Positions 40,013 to 50,231 of a stretch of 64,000 bases of DNA are shown here, piece by piece. How positions within the stretch are numbered: the stretch's first letter is position 1; every line of letters begins with the position of its first letter. The notes under the pieces are model-generated. The model did not search any database, was not told where the DNA came from, and saw nothing but the letters and a program-made list of their open reading frames with translations. The position numbers and the translations under genes are program-made. Location of the stretch: the NCBI RefSeq assembly GCF_001417955.2, contig NZ_LKTM01000112.1, positions 229,277 through 293,276 of the forward strand, given 5' to 3'. The DNA is from Mycobacterium gordonae. GTDB taxonomy: Bacteria; Actinomycetota; Actinomycetes; Mycobacteriales; Mycobacteriaceae.

Positions 40013-42055
40013 ATGAGCTTCTACTCCGCATACCGACACGGGTTCGTGCGCGTTGCTGCGTGCACGCACCACACCTCGATCGCCGACCCGGCCGCCAATG
40101 CCGCGTCGGTTCTCGGGTTGGCGCGCGAGTGCCACGACGACGGCGTGGCGCTGGCTGTCTTCCCGGAACTCACACTGTGCGGATATTCCATTGAGGACAT
40201 CCTGCTGCAGGATGCCCTGCTCGACGCCGTGGAAGAGGCGCTGCATGAGGTCGTCACGGCGTCTGCCGACCTGCTTCCGGTGCTGGTTGTCGGCGCGCCG
40301 CTGCGGCACCTGCACCGTATCTACAACACCGCGGTCGTCATCCATCGCGGCGTGGTGCTCGGGGTGGTGCCCAAGTCCTATCTGCCGACCTATCGCGAGT
40401 TCTATGAGTACCGCCAAATCGCACCGGGAGACGGTGAGCGGGGCAGTATCCGGATCGCGGGTGAGGACGTTCCGTTCGGTCCCGACCTGTTGTTCACCGC
40501 GGTGGACCTGCCCGACTTCGTGCTACACGTCGAGATCTGCGAGGACATGTTCGTGCCGGTGCCGCCCAGCGCCGAGGCGGCCCTGGCGGGGGCCACCGTG
40601 CTGGCAAACCTTTCCGGCAGCCCGATCACCATCGGCAGGGCCGAAGACCGCTGCCTGCTCGCCCGCTCGGCGTCGGCTCGATGCCTGGCCGCCTACGTGT
40701 ACGCGGCCGCGGGCGCGGGTGAGTCGACGACCGACCTGGCGTGGGACGGTCAGACCATGATCTATGAGAACGGCACCGAGCTGGCGTCGTCGGAACGTTT
40801 CCCGATGGGCGAGCGCCGTTCGGTCGCCGACGTCGATACCGGGCGGCTGCGTTCCGAGCGGCTTCGGATGGGGACGTTCGACGACAACCGGCGCCACCAT
40901 CGAGCGGTCACGGACACGTTCCGGCGCATCGAATTCCGCGTCGATCCGCCCGACGGCGACATCGGTCTGCTGCGCGACATCGAACGCTTCCCGTTCGTGC
41001 CGTCCAATCGCGAACGGCTGGAACAGGATTGCTACGAGGCTTACAACATTCAGGTCGCCGGGCTGGAGCAGCGGCTGCGGGCGCTGGATTATCCGAAGGT
41101 GGTCATCGGTGTCTCCGGGGGGCTGGATTCGACGCACGCGTTGATCGTCGCGGCCAAGGCGATGGACCGGGAGGGCCGGCCGCGCAGCGACATCCTGGGT
41201 TTCACCCTGCCGGGCTTCGCCACCGGGGACCACACCAAGAGCAACGCCGTCAAGTTGGGCGAGGCACTGGGTATCACCTTCGAGGAAATCGATATCACCG
41301 AGACCGCCAAGCGCATGTTCGAGGAGATCGGCCATCCCTTTGCGCGTGGCGAGAAGGTCTACGACGTGACCTTCGAAAATGTGCAGGCCGGCCTGCGCAC
41401 GGATTACCTGTTCCGGTTGGCCAACCAGCGGGGCGGCATCGTGCTGGGCACCGGAGACCTCTCGGAGCTCGCGCTGGGCTGGTCGACATACGGTGTCGGC
41501 GACCAGATGTCGCATTACAACGTCAACGGCGGCGTGCCCAAGACACTCATTCAGCACCTGATTCGGTGGGTCATCTCCTCGGGCCAGTTCGAAAAGGACG
41601 TCACCGATGTGCTGCAGTCGGTGGTGGACACCGAGATCACCCCTGAGCTGGTCCCGGCCGGAGAGGAAGAGGAACTGCAGAGCAGTGAGGCCAAGGTCGG
41701 CCCCTATGCGCTGCAGGACTTTTCGCTGTACCAGGTGTTGCGGCACGGCTTCCAGCCGTCCAAGATCGCGTTCCTCGCGTGGCATGCATGGAGTGACCCG
41801 GACCGCGGCGAGTGGCCGCCCGGCTTCCCCGAAGGCAACCGCCCGAAGTATTCGCTGTCGGAGATCCGGCATTGGCTGCAGGTTTTCGTGCAGCGGTTCT
41901 ACTCGTTCAGCCAGTTCAAGCGCTCGGCATTACCCAACGGCCCCAAGGTTTCTCACGGTGGCTCGCTCTCGCCGCGCGGAGACTGGCGGGCGCCCTCGGA
42001 CATGTCCGCGCGGATATGGCTCGATGAGATCGAGCGTGAGGTGCCCGAAGGCTGA
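40013..42055 (+). CDS. nadE: Glutamine-dependent NAD+ synthetase
   Basis: A 680-residue two-domain enzyme converting nicotinic acid adenine dinucleotide to NAD. The N-terminal nitrilase-like glutaminase has Glu52, Lys121 and Cys176, the exact triad positions of the M. tuberculosis enzyme. The C-terminal ATP-dependent synthetase has the PP-loop SGGLDST (about 370-376) and [10 protein letters not shown]. Ammonia is channeled between the domains. ATG 40013 gives [11 protein letters not shown]. It corresponds to Rv2438c. The next gene, convergent, begins 13 bases after the stop. Confidence 0.97.
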   Translation: MSFYSAYRHGFVRVAACTHHTSIADPAANAASVLGLARECHDDGVALAVFPELTLCGYSIEDILLQDALLDAVEEALHEVVTASADLLPVLVVGAPLRHLHRIYNTAVVIHRGVVLGVVPKSYLPTYREFYEYRQIAPGDGERGSIRIAGEDVPFGPDLLFTAVDLPDFVLHVEICEDMFVPVPPSAEAALAGATVLANLSGSPITIGRAEDRCLLARSASARCLAAYVYAAAGAGESTTDLAWDGQTMIYENGTELASSERFPMGERRSVADVDTGRLRSERLRMGTFDDNRRHHRAVTDTFRRIEFRVDPPDGDIGLLRDIERFPFVPSNRERLEQDCYEAYNIQVAGLEQRLRALDYPKVVIGVSGGLDSTHALIVAAKAMDREGRPRSDILGFTLPGFATGDHTKSNAVKLGEALGITFEEIDITETAKRMFEEIGHPFARGEKVYDVTFENVQAGLRTDYLFRLANQRGGIVLGTGDLSELALGWSTYGVGDQMSHYNVNGGVPKTLIQHLIRWVISSGQFEKDVTDVLQSVVDTEITPELVPAGEEEELQSSEAKVGPYALQDFSLYQVLRHGFQPSKIAFLAWHAWSDPDRGEWPPGFPEGNRPKYSLSEIRHWLQVFVQRFYSFSQFKRSALPNGPKVSHGGSLSPRGDWRAPSDMSARIWLDEIEREVPEG

Positions 42056-42068
42056 CGGGTGTCCGTCG

Positions 42069-43388
42069 TCAAGCGGGTTCGTCGTCTTCTGGGGCGAACA
42101 GCTTTTCCGGGTGGTGGAATGTGTTGATCCGCGGTTGGCCGTGGTCCAAGTGGGCGGGCGGGAGCCATTCGGTGTCGCTTTTGGCGTTTTTGCGGGTGGT
42201 CCAGCCTTTTTCGGCGAGGCGGTTATCGATGCCGCAGGCCAGGGTGAGGTCGTGGATGTCGGTGACGTGGGTGTTTGTCCAGCCGCTGGCATGGTGCACC
42301 TGGGCGTGGTAGCCGGGGACGTCGCAGCCCGGGCGGGTGCAGCCGCCGTCTTTGGCCAGCAGCATCAGTCGCTGGGCGAGGTTGGCAAACCGCTTGGCGT
42401 GGAACAGGGCCAGGGGTTTGGCGCCGTCGAAGACCGCGAGGTAGTGGTGCGAGGTGGCGGCCCAGCCGATCAGGGTGGGCAGGGGGATGCGGGTGCCGCC
42501 GGCGGTGCGGGCTCGCCCGGCCCCGGCTTCGAGGTCTTTGAGGGTGGTGGTGACGATGATGCTGACGGGTAGGCCGTTGTGGGTGCCTAGGTTTCCGGTG
42601 GCGAAGAGTTCGCGGATGGCGGTGATGATGGCGTCGTGGTTGCGTTGGGGTTGGCTGCGGGTGTCGGTGTCTCCGTCGGGGATGCCGGCGCCGGGGGCGG
42701 CGAGTTTGGCCCAGGCGGCTTCGAGCAGTGCCCGTAGTTCGGGGGTGATCAGGCCGCTGAGCCGGGACATGCCGTCGTATTGCTGGGGGCCGAGGGTCAG
42801 GCCGCGTGTGCGGGCGCGTTCGTCGTCGGTGTAGTCGCCGTCGGGGTGCAGCAGGGCCATGAGTTCGTGGGCGTATGTGGCGACCTGGTCGGGGCGAAAG
42901 TCACAGGCCTTGCCGGCCAGGTCCTTTTCGGCGGCCTCCCAGGTCCCTACATCCACCGTGCTGGGCAGGTGGGCGATGAAGTCGCGGATCACTTTGATGT
43001 GCGCGTCACCGATCAGACCTTCGCGTTGGGCGGCGGCGGTCGCGCCCAACAGTGGCCCTAATGGTTCGCCTGTCAACGCCCGTCGTTCGCCGAGGTCGTC
43101 GGCTTCGGCGATGCGCCGGTTGGCGTCGGCTTTGGTGATCCGCAGGCGCTCGGCCAACGCTGCGGGGAGTTTGCCGCCGAGTTCGTCCTCGGTGGCCTGG
43201 GTTTTGAGGTGGTTGATCAGGGCGTGCTGGGGTGTGCGCATCCGGCGGTGCACCTTTTCCAGGCGCTCCATGCCGCGCAGGAACTCCGGGGTGGTGAACG
43301 CGTCGAACGTCAAGTCACACAGGCGATCAACAGCGGCGTCGAGTGCGTCGAAGACCTCCACGATCTCCTCGCGCGTACTCGATGCCAT
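42069..43388 (-). CDS. DUF222/HNH endonuclease-type protein (REP13E12-like)
   Basis: A 439-residue protein with a helical DUF222 N-terminal region (about 1-310) and a C-terminal HNH module: [17 protein letters not shown], then [14 protein letters not shown] (about 345-400). This is the architecture of the 13E12 repeat family of M. tuberculosis, present in many copies and used as integration targets. TAGAAT (43400-43395) six bases before ATG 43388 predicts a leaderless mRNA. It sits between nadE and rbsK, suggesting insertion into conserved order. No flanking repeats or integrase are seen. Confidence 0.85.
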   Translation of the reverse strand: MASSTREEIVEVFDALDAAVDRLCDLTFDAFTTPEFLRGMERLEKVHRRMRTPQHALINHLKTQATEDELGGKLPAALAERLRITKADANRRIAEADDLGERRALTGEPLGPLLGATAAAQREGLIGDAHIKVIRDFIAHLPSTVDVGTWEAAEKDLAGKACDFRPDQVATYAHELMALLHPDGDYTDDERARTRGLTLGPQQYDGMSRLSGLITPELRALLEAAWAKLAAPGAGIPDGDTDTRSQPQRNHDAIITAIRELFATGNLGTHNGLPVSIIVTTTLKDLEAGAGRARTAGGTRIPLPTLIGWAATSHHYLAVFDGAKPLALFHAKRFANLAQRLMLLAKDGGCTRPGCDVPGYHAQVHHASGWTNTHVTDIHDLTLACGIDNRLAEKGWTTRKNAKSDTEWLPPAHLDHGQPRINTFHHPEKLFAPEDDEPA

Positions 43389-43498
43389 ACCCCAATTCTA
43401 TGGAGGGCCACTGACAAGTCCGGATCGCCGCGAGGGCCGAAAGGTGTTGATATCAAAGGCGATATCACTTTCCGGGACCTGGTGCCACCAAGCTCGCG

Positions 43499-44374
43499 TT
43501 ACTGATGTGACAGACGAGCAACAGTCGCGTCGATCGCGGCGGCGTCCGGTGCGCAATCACCCGCGCCGCGCACCAGCGTCGCCAACGCACCTGCCGCACA
43601 CGCCCGCCGCAACGCCTTGCGCCGTCCGTCGGCAGATCCCGCACCAGCCGGCCAACTCGCGGCCAGCACACCCGCGAATACATCGCCCGCGCCGGTGGTG
43701 TCGACCGCCGCGACGGTCGGGGCAGGCACCTCGAACTCGCCGTCGACACCAAGGTAGCGGGCACCGCGTGCACCCAGCGTGACCACGAAATGCTCACTGC
43801 GCCAGGGCCAAAGACGAGCCTCGTGTTCGTTCGCGATCACCACGTCGGCAACGCCGGCCAGTTCGGCCACCGCCTTTTCGTCCTGCCCGGCAGGCGACGC
43901 ATTGACCATCACGACGGCACCGGCCGACCGCGCCTGGCGCGCGGCCGCCAATGCCGTCGACACGGGAATCTCCAACTGTGTCAACAACACATCGCAGTCC
44001 GCGATCGAAGTCGGCGACACCGAGAGCGCTGAGTTCGCACCCGGAGCCACCACGATGGTGTTTTCCCCACCGGCGTCGACCACGATGATCGCCGTCCCAC
44101 TGGGGGCGTGCCGACGGATGACGGCGTCCACGCCGACGCCCGCCGCGCGCAGGTGTTCGATCAACCGATCACCGGCCGGATCGTCACCGACGGCACCGAT
44201 GAACCGCACGCACGCACCGGCGCGCGCCGCTGCCACCGCCTGATTGCCCCCTTTGCCGCCGGGCGCGTAGGCCAGGGCAGACGCCAGCACCGTCTCGCCC
44301 GGACGCGGTAGATCCGCGACGTCGAGCGTCAGATCCCAGTTGATGCTGCCCACCACACAAACCAGCTCGGACAT
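43499..44374 (-). CDS. rbsK: Ribokinase (PfkB family)
   Basis: A 291-residue PfkB sugar kinase. The N-terminal VVGSINWDLTLDVADLPRPGET and GGKGGNQAVAAARAG are the sugar-binding signatures. The C-terminal DTTGAGDVFAGVL (near 245) supplies the anion hole and catalytic Asp. It would phosphorylate ribose to ribose 5-phosphate. ATG 44374 is preferred over the start 12 codons earlier because TAGTGT lies seven bases upstream on that strand (44387-44382). It corresponds to Rv2436. No ribose transporter is adjacent. Confidence 0.9.
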   Translation of the reverse strand: MSELVCVVGSINWDLTLDVADLPRPGETVLASALAYAPGGKGGNQAVAAARAGACVRFIGAVGDDPAGDRLIEHLRAAGVGVDAVIRRHAPSGTAIIVVDAGGENTIVVAPGANSALSVSPTSIADCDVLLTQLEIPVSTALAAARQARSAGAVVMVNASPAGQDEKAVAELAGVADVVIANEHEARLWPWRSEHFVVTLGARGARYLGVDGEFEVPAPTVAAVDTTGAGDVFAGVLAASWPAGAGSADGRRKALRRACAAGALATLVRGAGDCAPDAAAIDATVARLSHQ

Positions 44375-44409
44375 GTCACCGACACTAGATTCTGCTCGAA
44401 ACTTGGGCA

Positions 44410-44436
44410 CGGTAGCCGCCCCACCCCGGCTACCGT
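44410..44436 (+). promoter_or_regulatory. Inverted repeat overlapping a leaderless promoter
   Basis: CGGTAGCCG (44410-44418) and CGGCTACCG (44427-44435) form a 9-bp perfect inverted repeat with an 8-base spacer. TACCGT (44431-44436), the likely -10 of the gene starting at ATG 44443, overlaps its right arm. It could be an operator for a regulator not in the window. Confidence 0.45.
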
Positions 44437-44442
44437 CCCGCC

Positions 44443-45198
44443 ATGGAAAGCTTGACCCCCATGCTGAGCTGGGGCATCCCGGGCCTCGTGTTGTTGTTCA
44501 TCGGCGTCAGCCTGTATCGGATCAGGAAGCCCCGGTTCACCGGGCCGGCGCTGACCGGAGTAGCGCGGATCCTGTCGGTGCAGTCGACCGGCACGGTGAT
44601 CAACGACCGGTATGTCTGCAAGATCAGCCTCAGTGTCGAGATCCCGGGCCGCGAACCGTACGAGGCGGCTGTCCGACAGGCGATCCACCCGATTCAGATG
44701 GCTTCCGTCCAACCCGGTTCCGTGGTTCCCGTCCAGGTTGACTCCGCGGACCTGGGCAAGGTCCGGATAGAGCCAGCCAGTTCGATCCGCAGGACGACGT
44801 TTACTGGATCACCGAATGCCGCGGACCTGGCCGCGGCGTACAACGAGCACAAGCAGCGACACGGCAGCGCGTCAGGCCAATGGGCATCCGCAGCGCAACT
44901 ACTCGCGTCAGGTCAGCGCGTCCAGGGTGTGCTCAGGTCCTTTGCCCCGACCGGAAACACGTTGCGCAGCTTGGGCAGAGAGGCAACCGCGATGCCCGAG
45001 CTGCTCGATGCCCCGCAGTATGTCGTCGAGATGGAGCTTCGCTTCCCGAATCTGGCGCCGATCATCGGCCGGAGCGTCCAATCGATTCCGGAAGATCATG
45101 TGCCCTACCTTGCGGTCGGGCTCGAACTTCCCTGTGCGGTGGACCCTTCGGACCCGTCGCGCCGGTTCGTGGTGGATTGGGAACGCGCCATCCACTGA
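44443..45198 (+). CDS. Membrane-anchored protein of unknown function
   Basis: A 251-residue protein with one N-terminal transmembrane helix (about 10-25, IPGLVLLFIGVSLY) followed by a basic RIRKPR segment. The rest looks like beta-rich soluble sequence in two similar-looking halves: a GVARILSVQSTGTVIN-type strand pair near 45 and a GVLRSFAPTGNTL pair near 165. Both halves contain a charged-strand pattern followed by VP..VGL or PVQVD, suggesting a duplicated domain. I do not recognize the family. It lies upstream of the receptor cyclase by 134 bases and may be part of the same signaling locus. Confidence 0.6.
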   Translation: MESLTPMLSWGIPGLVLLFIGVSLYRIRKPRFTGPALTGVARILSVQSTGTVINDRYVCKISLSVEIPGREPYEAAVRQAIHPIQMASVQPGSVVPVQVDSADLGKVRIEPASSIRRTTFTGSPNAADLAAAYNEHKQRHGSASGQWASAAQLLASGQRVQGVLRSFAPTGNTLRSLGREATAMPELLDAPQYVVEMELRFPNLAPIIGRSVQSIPEDHVPYLAVGLELPCAVDPSDPSRRFVVDWERAIH

Positions 45199-45332
45199 AA
45201 GGCAGCCGTCACCAAACGATGAATTCTCGGACACGTGCCGACGTCACTTCCCGCAAAACGCCGATATCCACCGGTCAGAGAGCTAGTGTGCAGCGTGATC
45301 GGAGACCCGAGACAAGGCAGAAGGGAAGCCGA

Positions 45333-47513
45333 TTGACGTCGGGTGAGCCAACAGAATCGGACGCGGAGGCGCAGAGCGCTCCGGGGAAGAAGCGCGTCCG
45401 CCGCATCCTGCCCCGAATCCGCTTCAAGATCAGCATCCAGTCCAAGATCCTGGTCGCGCTGCTGTTGTCGAGCATCTTGTCCATCGCTGTCATCGGGTAC
45501 ATCGGTGCCATCTCCGGGCGCAATGCCCTGCGCGAAGTCGAGTCCGAGCGACTGATCGAGTTGCGCGAGTCCCAGAAGCGGCAGATCGAGGCGTTGTTCC
45601 GCGAGGTGACGAACTCACTGATCGTCTACAGCGGCGGCTTCAGCATCGACCAGGCCGTGCTCGCGCTGACCGCCGGATTCAATCAGCTGAACAACGCGAC
45701 GATCAGCGGCCCACAACAACAGGCGCTGGCCAACTACTACCAAGACCAGATGATCAAGCCCATCGAACGGGTGACGGGTGAAGAACTCGATCTCAACGCT
45801 CTGCTGCCGAAAACCAACGCCGAGAAGTACCTTCAGGCCAATTACACCGCCGCAACGAAGCCCAATACCGACCCGCCGGTGGATCCCGGTGACGGCAGCG
45901 CCTGGTCGGCCGCCAATGTTCGCTTCGATTTCTACATGCGCAGCATCGTCAGCCGTTTCAACTACCGGGACGCCCTGCTGTTCGACATGGACGGCAATGT
46001 CGTCTACACCGTGGACAAGGGGCCTGACCTCGGCACCAACATCCTGACCGGACCGTATCGCGAATCGAATCTGCGCGAAGCGTACCTGAAAGCGTTGCGC
46101 TCCAACGACGTCGAGTTCGTCTGGATCACCGACTTCGAGCCGTATCAACCCCAGCTCGACGTGCCGACCGCGTGGGTGGTGTCGCCGATCGGCCTGGACG
46201 GCAGATTCGACGGCGTCATGGCACTGCCGGTCCCGATCGCCAAGATCAACTACATCATGACCGCCAACAAGCAGTGGCAGGCCGCCGGCATGGGGGCGGC
46301 GACCGAAACCTACCTCGCCGGTCCCGACGGTTTGATGCGTTCTGACTCAAGGCTATTCCTGGAAGACCCGAAGGAATACCGGCGTGAGGTGATCGCGGCC
46401 GGCACCGCACCCGACGTGGCGGACCGAGCGATTCGACTGGGCGGTACCACGTTGGTGCAGCCGGTGCGCAGCGCCGGACTGAAGGCGGCGCAGCGCGGCG
46501 AGACCGGGGTGACGAGCGGTATCGACTACACCGGCAATAGGGAACTGGAGGCCTACGCGCCGCTGAATATCGCGAATTCCGATCTGCAGTGGTCGGTTCT
46601 GGCCACCCGGGACGACTCGGATGCTTTCGCGCGGATCGGGCGGTTCACCAAAGCGCTTGCGGTCGCCGTGGTGGCGATGGTCTTCGCTATCTCCGTGGCG
46701 GCCATGGTCATCGCCCAGGCGGCGGTGCGACCGCTGCGCCGCCTCGAGCAAGGTGCGCAGAAGATCAGCTCCGGGGACTACGAGGTCAACATCCCGATCA
46801 CGTCGCGTGATGAAATCGGTGACCTCACGGGTGCTTTCAACGAGATGAGCCGGAACCTGGCGATCAAGGAAGAGCTGCTCAACGAGCAGCGCCGGGAAAA
46901 CGACCGACTCCTGCTGGCGTTGATGCCGGAGCCCGTGGCGCAGCGGTACCGCGAGGGCGAGGGCACCATCTCCCAGCAGCACCAGGACGTCGCCATCATC
47001 TACGCCGACGTCGTCGGACTCGACGAGATCTCCAGTGAAGTCGCGGGCGACGAATTGGTCGGCATCGTCGACGACCTGTTCCGCCAGTTCGACTCGGCGG
47101 CCGAAGCCCTTGGCGTGGAACGGATTCGCACCTTCCACAACGGCTACCTGGCCAGCTGCGGGGTCGTCACGCCGCGCCTGGACAGCATTCACCGCAGCGT
47201 GGAGTTCGCCCTGGAGATGCGCCGCATCATCGAGCGCTTCAACAACCAGAGCCGGCATGTGCTGCGGCTGCGGGTAGGCATCAACACCGGCAATGTGATC
47301 AGTGGACTGGTGGGCAAGTCCGGACTCGTCTTCGACATGTGGGGCGCCGCCGTCAGCCTCGCGTACCAGATGCAAAGTGGCTCACCGCAACCCGGCATCT
47401 ACGTGGCATCCCAGGTGTATGAGGCGATGCGCGACACGCGCCAGTTCACGCCCGCCGGCACGATATCCGTAGGCGGAGCCGAGCAGGCCATTTACCGGTT
47501 GGCGGAGCGGTAG
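45333..47513 (+). CDS. Receptor-type class III cyclase homologue, catalytically degenerate
   Basis: A 726-residue protein. TM1 is at about 39-59, an extracellular sensor (Cache-like) at 60-435, TM2 at about 438-460, HAMP at 460-513, and a cyclase homology domain at about 550-715. The first metal Asp is kept (IIYADVVG). The second, normally in GD, is replaced (RTFHNGYLA). The purine-specifying Lys is not apparent, and the transition-state Asn/Arg of the G..VNxAxR motif read GAAVSLAYQ. It corresponds to Rv2435c. TTG 45333 follows GAAGGGAAG; GTG 45288 is an alternative. The stop overlaps the channel gene by one base. It is probably a sensor or regulatory pseudo-cyclase. Confidence 0.85.
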   Translation: MTSGEPTESDAEAQSAPGKKRVRRILPRIRFKISIQSKILVALLLSSILSIAVIGYIGAISGRNALREVESERLIELRESQKRQIEALFREVTNSLIVYSGGFSIDQAVLALTAGFNQLNNATISGPQQQALANYYQDQMIKPIERVTGEELDLNALLPKTNAEKYLQANYTAATKPNTDPPVDPGDGSAWSAANVRFDFYMRSIVSRFNYRDALLFDMDGNVVYTVDKGPDLGTNILTGPYRESNLREAYLKALRSNDVEFVWITDFEPYQPQLDVPTAWVVSPIGLDGRFDGVMALPVPIAKINYIMTANKQWQAAGMGAATETYLAGPDGLMRSDSRLFLEDPKEYRREVIAAGTAPDVADRAIRLGGTTLVQPVRSAGLKAAQRGETGVTSGIDYTGNRELEAYAPLNIANSDLQWSVLATRDDSDAFARIGRFTKALAVAVVAMVFAISVAAMVIAQAAVRPLRRLEQGAQKISSGDYEVNIPITSRDEIGDLTGAFNEMSRNLAIKEELLNEQRRENDRLLLALMPEPVAQRYREGEGTISQQHQDVAIIYADVVGLDEISSEVAGDELVGIVDDLFRQFDSAAEALGVERIRTFHNGYLASCGVVTPRLDSIHRSVEFALEMRRIIERFNNQSRHVLRLRVGINTGNVISGLVGKSGLVFDMWGAAVSLAYQMQSGSPQPGIYVASQVYEAMRDTRQFTPAGTISVGGAEQAIYRLAER

Positions 47514-48961
47514 TGAACTTCTTCAACTCGGATTGGTTCTATTGGGCGATCGGTGTGGCGATCGGATTTCCGGTCTGCTTGATCCTGCTGACCGAGTTGC
47601 ACCACATCCTCACCCGCCGGGGTAATCGGCTGGCCCGCCAGGTCGGGGTGATCCGCAACTGGCTGTTACCGCTCGGGGCGCTGTTACTGATCCTGGTGAA
47701 GGCCTCGCAAATCCCGGCGGGCGAGATCCCGGTCCGCATTCTGACCACGATGTTCGGCTTCCTGGTGCTGGTGCTGCTGCTGTCCGGACTCAACGCGACG
47801 GTGTTCGAAGGCGCGCCCGAAGACAGTTGGCGCAAGCGACTTCCGACCATCTTCCTGGATGTCGGCCGGTTCGCCCTGATCGGGCTCGGACTCGCGGTGA
47901 TCCTGTCCGTGATCTGGGGCGTGCGGGTCGGCGGGGTGTTCACCGCCTTGGGCATCACGTCGGTCGTGATCGGCCTGATGTTGCAGAATTCCGTCGGCCA
48001 GATCGTGTCCGGCCTGTTCATGCTCTTCGAGCAGCCGTTCCGGATCAACGACTGGCTGGACACGCAGACCGCCCGGGGGCGCGTCATCGAGGTGAACTGG
48101 CGGGCCGTGCACATCCAGACCGGCGGCGGCCTGCGGATCATGCCGAACTCGATGCTGGCGACCACCGCGTTCACTAATCTCAGCCGCCCGGCGGGCCCGC
48201 ACAAATGCTCGATCAACACCACCTTCGCGACGTCGGACCCGCCGGACAAGGTATGCGAGATGCTGACCCTGGTGGCCGGCGCACTGCCGCTGATCATGCC
48301 GGGGACCGCGCCGACCTCGGTCGCGCTGGGCGCCGGGGAGTACCGCACCACCGTCCGGGTGCACTCTCCGGCGGACGAGGGCGCGACCCAGTCCACGTTC
48401 GTGCGCTGGATCTGGTACGCCGCGCGCCGGTGGGAACTGCATCTGGACGGCGAGGACGACGACTTCTCGACACCGGAGCGCGTCATGAAAGCACTACGCA
48501 CCGTCGTCGCGTCCGAACTGCGGCTGACGCTGGCCGACCAGCAGTTTCTGGCCCCGTACGCCAAGATTCTGCGCTACGGCACCGACGAGATCGTGCAGTA
48601 CCCGGGCACGGTGCCTACCGCGATGGCGTTCATCGTGGCCGGCAGCGTGCAACTGACGGTGACCGACGCGGATGGCGCCGTGCTGCCCTTCGCCACCCTC
48701 ACCGAGGGCTCGTTCATCGGGATCACCGCGCTGACCAGGCAGCCGAACCTGGCCGGCGCCTATGCGCTCGAGGAAGTGACCGCGCTGGAAATCGAGCGCG
48801 AGCATCTGGAGAAGATCGTGATGGACAAGCCGATGCTGCTGCAGGATCTGGGCCGGCTGATCGACGAGCGGCAGAACAAGGCGCGAGTGACCCGCCGGGA
48901 ACGCGCCAAAGCGGCGACCGCGGTCGCGCCCGGTCTGCGAAAGCCCGATATCCTGGGGTAA
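47513..48961 (+). CDS. MscS-family channel with C-terminal cyclic-nucleotide-binding domain
   Basis: A 482-residue protein with four N-terminal helices (about 5-25, 40-62, 72-92, 115-140) and an MscS pore helix/beta domain ([42 protein letters not shown]) at 135-330. A cNMP-binding fold follows at about 345-450 ([25 protein letters not shown]). The phosphate-binding cassette lacks the usual RxA arginine, so nucleotide binding is uncertain. It corresponds to Rv2434c. GTG 47513 overlaps the cyclase stop and its own stop overlaps proA, a fully coupled set. The cyclase and channel probably act together as a membrane sensor-channel unit. Confidence 0.88.
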   Translation: MNFFNSDWFYWAIGVAIGFPVCLILLTELHHILTRRGNRLARQVGVIRNWLLPLGALLLILVKASQIPAGEIPVRILTTMFGFLVLVLLLSGLNATVFEGAPEDSWRKRLPTIFLDVGRFALIGLGLAVILSVIWGVRVGGVFTALGITSVVIGLMLQNSVGQIVSGLFMLFEQPFRINDWLDTQTARGRVIEVNWRAVHIQTGGGLRIMPNSMLATTAFTNLSRPAGPHKCSINTTFATSDPPDKVCEMLTLVAGALPLIMPGTAPTSVALGAGEYRTTVRVHSPADEGATQSTFVRWIWYAARRWELHLDGEDDDFSTPERVMKALRTVVASELRLTLADQQFLAPYAKILRYGTDEIVQYPGTVPTAMAFIVAGSVQLTVTDADGAVLPFATLTEGSFIGITALTRQPNLAGAYALEEVTALEIEREHLEKIVMDKPMLLQDLGRLIDERQNKARVTRRERAKAATAVAPGLRKPDILG

Positions 48962-50208
48962 TGAGTCTGCAAGCACCGGCGCTGCCTGATTTGCGCCAAG
49001 AGGTGCACGATGCCGCCCGCCGCGCCCGGGTGGCCGCCCGGATCCTGGCCTCGACCCCGACGGTGGACAAAGACCGCGCGCTGCACGCCGCCGCCGACGC
49101 ACTGCTGGCCCATGCCGACCAGATCCTCGTTGCCAATGCCGAAGACCTGGACACGGCGCGGGCCGCCGGCACCCCCGCCGCGATGCTGGACCGCCTGGCG
49201 CTCAACCCACAGCGCGTCGACGGCATCGCCGCTGGTCTGCGCCAGGTCGCGGGATTGGCCGACCCGGTCGGCGAGGTGCTGCGCGGCTCCACCCTGCCCA
49301 ACGGCCTGCAGTTGCGGCAGCAGCGGGTTCCGCTCGGCGTGGTCGGAATGATCTACGAAGGCCGTCCCAACGTCACCGTGGACGCATTCGGGTTGACGCT
49401 CAAGTCGGGTAACGCCGCGTTGCTGCGTGGGAGCTCGTCGGCGGCGAGGTCCAACGAGGCGTTGGTCGCGGTGCTTCGCGACGCTCTGGTCAGCCAGGAT
49501 TTGCCCGCCGACGCCGTCCAGCTGCTCTCGTCGGCCGACCGCGCCACCGTCACTCACCTGATCCAGGCCCGCGGCCTGGTCGATGTGGCGATCCCGCGCG
49601 GGGGAGCCGGCCTGATCGAAGCCGTGGTGCGCGATGCGCAGATACCGACCATCGAGACCGGTGTCGGCAACTGCCACGTCTATGTGCACGAAGCCGCCGA
49701 CCTCGACGTCGCCGAGCGCATCCTGCTGAACTCCAAGACCCGCCGGCCCAGCGTCTGCAACGCCGCCGAGACGCTGTTGGTCGATGCGGCGATCGCGGGG
49801 GAGGCGCTGCCGCGGTTGCTGAACGCGCTGGAGACCGCTGGCGTCACCGTCCACCTGGACCCCGGTGAAGAAGACCTGCGCCGCGAGTACCTGGCGATGG
49901 ACATCGCGGTCGCGGTGGTCGACGGGGTGGATGCCGCGATCGCCCATGTCAACGAGTACGGCACCGGCCACACTGAAGCGATCGTCACCACCGATCTGGC
50001 TGCCGCGCAACGGTTTACCGCCCAGGTGGATGCCGCGGCGGTGATGGTCAACGCGTCCACCGCGTTCACCGACGGCGAGCAGTTCGGCTTCGGCGCCGAG
50101 ATCGGCATCTCCACCCAGAAACTCCACGCCCGCGGTCCGATGGGGCTGCCGGAACTGACCTCAACCAAGTGGATCGTGTGGGGTGACGGCCACACCCGTC
50201 CGGCCTGA
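48961..50208 (+). CDS. proA: Gamma-glutamyl phosphate reductase
   Basis: A 415-residue aldehyde-dehydrogenase-fold enzyme that reduces glutamyl-5-phosphate to the semialdehyde, the second step of proline synthesis after ProB. Landmarks are [30 protein letters not shown] and the catalytic Cys in [13 protein letters not shown] (near 263). ATG 48961 overlaps the channel stop (TAATG); the earlier open frame lies inside that gene. It corresponds to Rv2427c. moxR starts 24 bases after the stop with its own AAAGGAG site. Confidence 0.96.
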   Translation: MSLQAPALPDLRQEVHDAARRARVAARILASTPTVDKDRALHAAADALLAHADQILVANAEDLDTARAAGTPAAMLDRLALNPQRVDGIAAGLRQVAGLADPVGEVLRGSTLPNGLQLRQQRVPLGVVGMIYEGRPNVTVDAFGLTLKSGNAALLRGSSSAARSNEALVAVLRDALVSQDLPADAVQLLSSADRATVTHLIQARGLVDVAIPRGGAGLIEAVVRDAQIPTIETGVGNCHVYVHEAADLDVAERILLNSKTRRPSVCNAAETLLVDAAIAGEALPRLLNALETAGVTVHLDPGEEDLRREYLAMDIAVAVVDGVDAAIAHVNEYGTGHTEAIVTTDLAAAQRFTAQVDAAAVMVNASTAFTDGEQFGFGAEIGISTQKLHARGPMGLPELTSTKWIVWGDGHTRPA

Positions 50209-50231
50209 TTACCTCAATCAAAAGGAGCCCT

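Noticed and set aside
43449..43466. Two GATATC sites upstream of the DUF222 gene as a mobile-element end
   Set aside because: Only a short repeated hexamer; no matching copy was found at the other end of the gene.
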